A DNA stretch of 8,166 nucleotides, taken from NCBI GenBank assembly GCA_027858275.1, contig JAQIDA010000256.1, positions 1 through 8,166 of the forward strand. The letters run 5' to 3'. Position numbers and translations under genes: made by a program. Below, one piece after another: positions 5,712-8,166 of the stretch (position 1 is its first letter; every line of letters begins with the position of its first letter). The stretch is from Candidatus Kapaibacterium sp. Its GTDB lineage: Bacteria > Bacteroidota > Ignavibacteria > Kapaibacteriales > UBA2268. The notes under the pieces were generated by a model that worked only from the letters and a program-made list of their open reading frames with translations, had not been told where the DNA came from and did not search any database.

Positions 5712-8166
5712 TTATGCTCCCGGGAGATACAAACTGACAACAGTGCCTTTGCCCGAAGTGCTTGCAACTTCAATCTTCCCGCCGTTGCGTTCAATAAGTT
5801 CTTTGCAAATAATCAATCCGAGACCCGACCCAATTTCATTCGATGTACCGACTGCCGCGTACTTGCTGTCGATTTTGAACAGGCGTTTAAGGTTTTCAGA
5901 AGAGATCCCGATTCCTGTATCTCGAATCTTGATTTTGACGAATGAGTTTTCTGCTGATGCAGTACAAAAAATCATACCCTTAGGCGGAGTGAATTTGACA
6001 GCATTGGAGAGGATATTTCTTATTACAATATCAAGCATGTTTTTATCGGCAATTATCCTAATATCTTCAGAAAAATTCACAAGAATACTAATGCCTTTTA
6101 ATTCTGCGTTCGTTTCAGTCTTGTTTAAATAGTCCTGAAAAAAACGATTTATGTTAATCGTTTCCGGGTTGAAGCTAATGTTGTCAATTTGTGTCCTCGA
6201 CCATGTAAGGAGATTTTCAAGCAAATTGCCTACGATGTTGATTTCGGAGTCGAGCAAACCGATACGCTTGTTGATACTTTCATAATCATTTAAGTCTATA
6301 TACTTCATCAACAATTCAGCAGAATCGGCAAGAGCCGCAAACGGGACCTTCAAATCATCAGCGATAATTGAGAAGAACTTATTCTTATCAGCGTTGATTC
6401 CGCGCAGACGGTTTTCAATAAGCAATCGCTCCTCATTCTCCGCTTCCAGTTTACTCAATGTAGCTTTAAGCTCGTCAGATCGTTCCCGGACCTTTGCCTC
6501 AAGCATCAAGTTCAGCACAACAATTTCATTTTCAGCTTTTTTCAATTCTGTAATATCGCGAGCAACAAATATGGCGCGGCCGTCACCTAAGGGCGCAATG
6601 AGTGCATTGTACCACAGTTGCTCATCATTAGGGGAGATAGAATAGATAATGTTTTGAACAGAATGCTCATCAATACATGTCTGAATGGATTCAATAACAA
6701 TCTTCATATCATCATCAGGGAAGAGCTCTTCAATTCTTTTGCCGAGCAATTGTTCTGCGGGCAACAATAATTGCTCATTGTTGGTCGGAGCGACTTTCAG
6801 GAAAACCGTTTCTCTGTCAAAAACAAAGATTTTGTCATTCATTACCGCGAAAACAGAGGCAAGTTCGTTTTTATTGGCGCTAAGTTTGGTTGCAAATTCA
6901 ATTTTGGATTTAATTACAGCAGCCAGATGTGCATTGGATTCACCCAACTCTACAGTCCTTCGTTCGACTTCTAACAGCAACTTTTCGTTTGAGCGTTTTT
7001 TGAATATATATCCTAAAATCACGGAAAGAATAATTAGCAGCATAATAATCAGAATCGAAAGATACATATAAGTTTCGAATTGTTTTTCCCTGATTAGCAC
7101 CAGTTTTTCTTTTTCTCTAATCTGATCTTCGAATTGAATTCTAAGCTTTTGAATAGATCTGTCTTCAATCCCTGCTCGGATTTTATATTTTGCATCATTA
7201 AATTTAATCCTATAATCAAGAGCTGTCTGAAAATGACCTTCTGCCTCAGCAACTTTTGACAACATCATATAATTGCGAGACATATAATATTGGTGGTTAA
7301 TATTTATTGTGATAGTCAGAGCGTCATTCAGATAATATTTTGCTGAATCATATTTTTTAATTTGAATATACAAATCTGCAATATTAGTCATAGAGCTGCT
7401 GACAAGTCTATTGTCACCAAATTCTTTTCGTATATTAAGTGCTTTGAAATTATACAGAAAGTTTTTTTCAATATCGCCTTTTATGTCGTAGACGTGGGCA
7501 AGAAGAGTATAAATATCTCCGATATGGATTACGATATTTTCCCTGTAAGCAATGTTGATAGCTTTTTCATAATAGTTAATAGCTTGTTCATATTCCTTCT
7601 TGTCCAAATAACAAATACCAATTGTCTGATTGACTCTAATTAAAACTTCAATATTATTTGATTGAATCGCAACTTGTTCTGCTTCTTTCAGATGTTGCAA
7701 AGCTGAATCAAATTCCTTGTTGCTTGATAAAATAAGGGCGAATCTAATATGCGCCTCCGCAAGTTCTTTACTGTTTGTGCAGGTTTCCAAATAAGAGATG
7801 CCTTTGAGTATATATTTTCTTGCTGTATCAAAATCATTAACTAATCTAAAGAGCCAGCCAATTTGAGAATATAATATTGCGCTGTTTTCGTTGTCATTCA
7901 AACTATGATAAATATCCAAAGAACTGAAATATTTTTGTATTGCGTTGGCGTATTGATATTTATCAAGGAACATATCAGCATAAATTCTGTAGGTTTTAGC
8001 AACTCCAATTGGATTCTCATCCATATTATAAAGCTCTATAGCCCGATCGTAATAATAAACAGCACTGTCTATGTTGCCTGATTTATGAAAAGCCGTAGCC
8101 AGGTTCGAACATGAGTGAGCCTGACCTTTCAAATATCCCATCTTTATTGAAACAGCATAAGCTTCC
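5712..8166 (-). CDS. TPR/PAS sensor histidine kinase with Asp at the phosphoacceptor position; N-terminus cut by window edge
   Basis: Membrane sensor of the two-component type. The frame stays open to 8166. The ATG at 8141 is internal, because EAYAVSIKMG just upstream of and across it is the second helix of a preceding TPR; numbering here counts from that Met. Domains: eight TPRs (about 4-320) in exact 40-residue register; a coiled coil (325-355); one membrane helix (about 358-380); a second coiled coil (381-420); a PAS domain (about 426-532, ending VARDITELKK); another coiled coil (533-585); HisKA (586-655); and HATPase (about 690-809). The ATPase has an intact N-box (RNILSNAVKFT, 708-718), G1 (DTGIG, 741-745) and G2 (GSGLGL, 771-776). 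The H-box reads SIIADDLKVP (591-600), where relatives have SIIAHDLK, so residue 595 is Asp and not His. The TPR half is probably periplasmic, by analogy with similar FCB-group kinases; the signal peptide would lie outside the window. No response regulator is present here. Confidence 0.95.
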   Translation of the reverse strand, partial: EAYAVSIKMGYLKGQAHSCSNLATAFHKSGNIDSAVYYYDRAIELYNMDENPIGVAKTYRIYADMFLDKYQYANAIQKYFSSLDIYHSLNDNENSAILYSQIGWLFRLVNDFDTARKYILKGISYLETCTNSKELAEAHIRFALILSSNKEFDSALQHLKEAEQVAIQSNNIEVLIRVNQTIGICYLDKKEYEQAINYYEKAINIAYRENIVIHIGDIYTLLAHVYDIKGDIEKNFLYNFKALNIRKEFGDNRLVSSSMTNIADLYIQIKKYDSAKYYLNDALTITININHQYYMSRNYMMLSKVAEAEGHFQTALDYRIKFNDAKYKIRAGIEDRSIQKLRIQFEDQIREKEKLVLIREKQFETYMYLSILIIMLLIILSVILGYIFKKRSNEKLLLEVERRTVELGESNAHLAAVIKSKIEFATKLSANKNELASVFAVMNDKIFVFDRETVFLKVAPTNNEQLLLPAEQLLGKRIEELFPDDDMKIVIESIQTCIDEHSVQNIIYSISPNDEQLWYNALIAPLGDGRAIFVARDITELKKAENEIVVLNLMLEAKVRERSDELKATLSKLEAENEERLLIENRLRGINADKNKFFSIIADDLKVPFAALADSAELLMKYIDLNDYESINKRIGLLDSEINIVGNLLENLLTWSRTQIDNISFNPETININRFFQDYLNKTETNAELKGISILVNFSEDIRIIADKNMLDIVIRNILSNAVKFTPPKGMIFCTASAENSFVKIKIRDTGIGISSENLKRLFKIDSKYAAVGTSNEIGSGLGLIICKELIERNGGKIEVASTSGKGTVVSLYLPGA

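Noticed and set aside
5717..5726. CTCCCGGGAG palindrome at the 3' end of the kinase gene
   Set aside because: It is a perfect palindrome with no loop, lies inside the last codons and is not followed by a T run, so it does not qualify as a terminator.
5743..7071. Plus-strand open frames of 83-129 codons under the kinase
   Set aside because: They lie opposite conserved PAS, HisKA and HATPase sequence and are Ser/Ile-rich antisense translations, as expected for shadows.
8139..8141. ATG at 8141 as the start of the kinase gene
   Set aside because: The frame is open to the window edge, and the upstream residues continue the TPR pattern into a preceding helix, so the true start lies outside the window.

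Overview
The window is a densely coded bacterial stretch in which every supported gene lies on the minus strand. Transcription therefore runs from the right edge (8166) to the left edge (1). It holds five genes: a TPR/PAS sensor histidine kinase cut off at its N-terminus by the right edge, a small secreted TPR protein, a secreted M1-family zinc aminopeptidase, a secreted leucine-rich-repeat protein, and folC (folylpolyglutamate/dihydrofolate synthase), cut off at its C-terminus by the left edge. The gaps between them are short (81, 46, 69 and 109 bp). There is no gene-free stretch above 300 bp, and I saw no RNA gene, mobile element or CRISPR array.

The organism is probably a free-living Gram-negative of the Bacteroidota/Chlorobiota (FCB) group, possibly an Ignavibacteria- or Kapabacteria-like lineage. 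This is inference. It rests on the TPR-coiled coil-TM-PAS-kinase architecture common in that group, the weak or absent Shine-Dalgarno sequences at most starts, Sec signal peptides on three consecutive proteins, and a moderate, uneven GC content. No species can be named from this sequence.

From right to left: (i) 8166-5712 is the sensor kinase, with eight TPRs in strict 40-residue register, a coiled coil, one membrane helix, a PAS domain and HisKA plus HATPase domains. Its H-box carries Asp where the phospho-accepting His belongs, while the ATP-binding motifs are intact. (ii) 5630-4929 is a 233-residue secreted TPR protein behind a good sigma70-like promoter candidate. (iii) 4882-2393 is an M1 aminopeptidase with its full catalytic set and a helical, HEAT-like C-terminus. 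(iv) 2323-1286 is an AT-rich LRR protein made almost wholly of twelve LRR units. (v) 1176-1 is folC, preceded by a nine-G tract beside a weak promoter candidate.

The sequence does not show a shared pathway. Three consecutive exported proteins beside a membrane sensor could form an envelope or peptide-scavenging module, with folC as a housekeeping neighbour, but that rests only on gene order. I do not see a clear new multi-gene system. The observation most worth following is the His-to-Asp change in an otherwise well-formed kinase.
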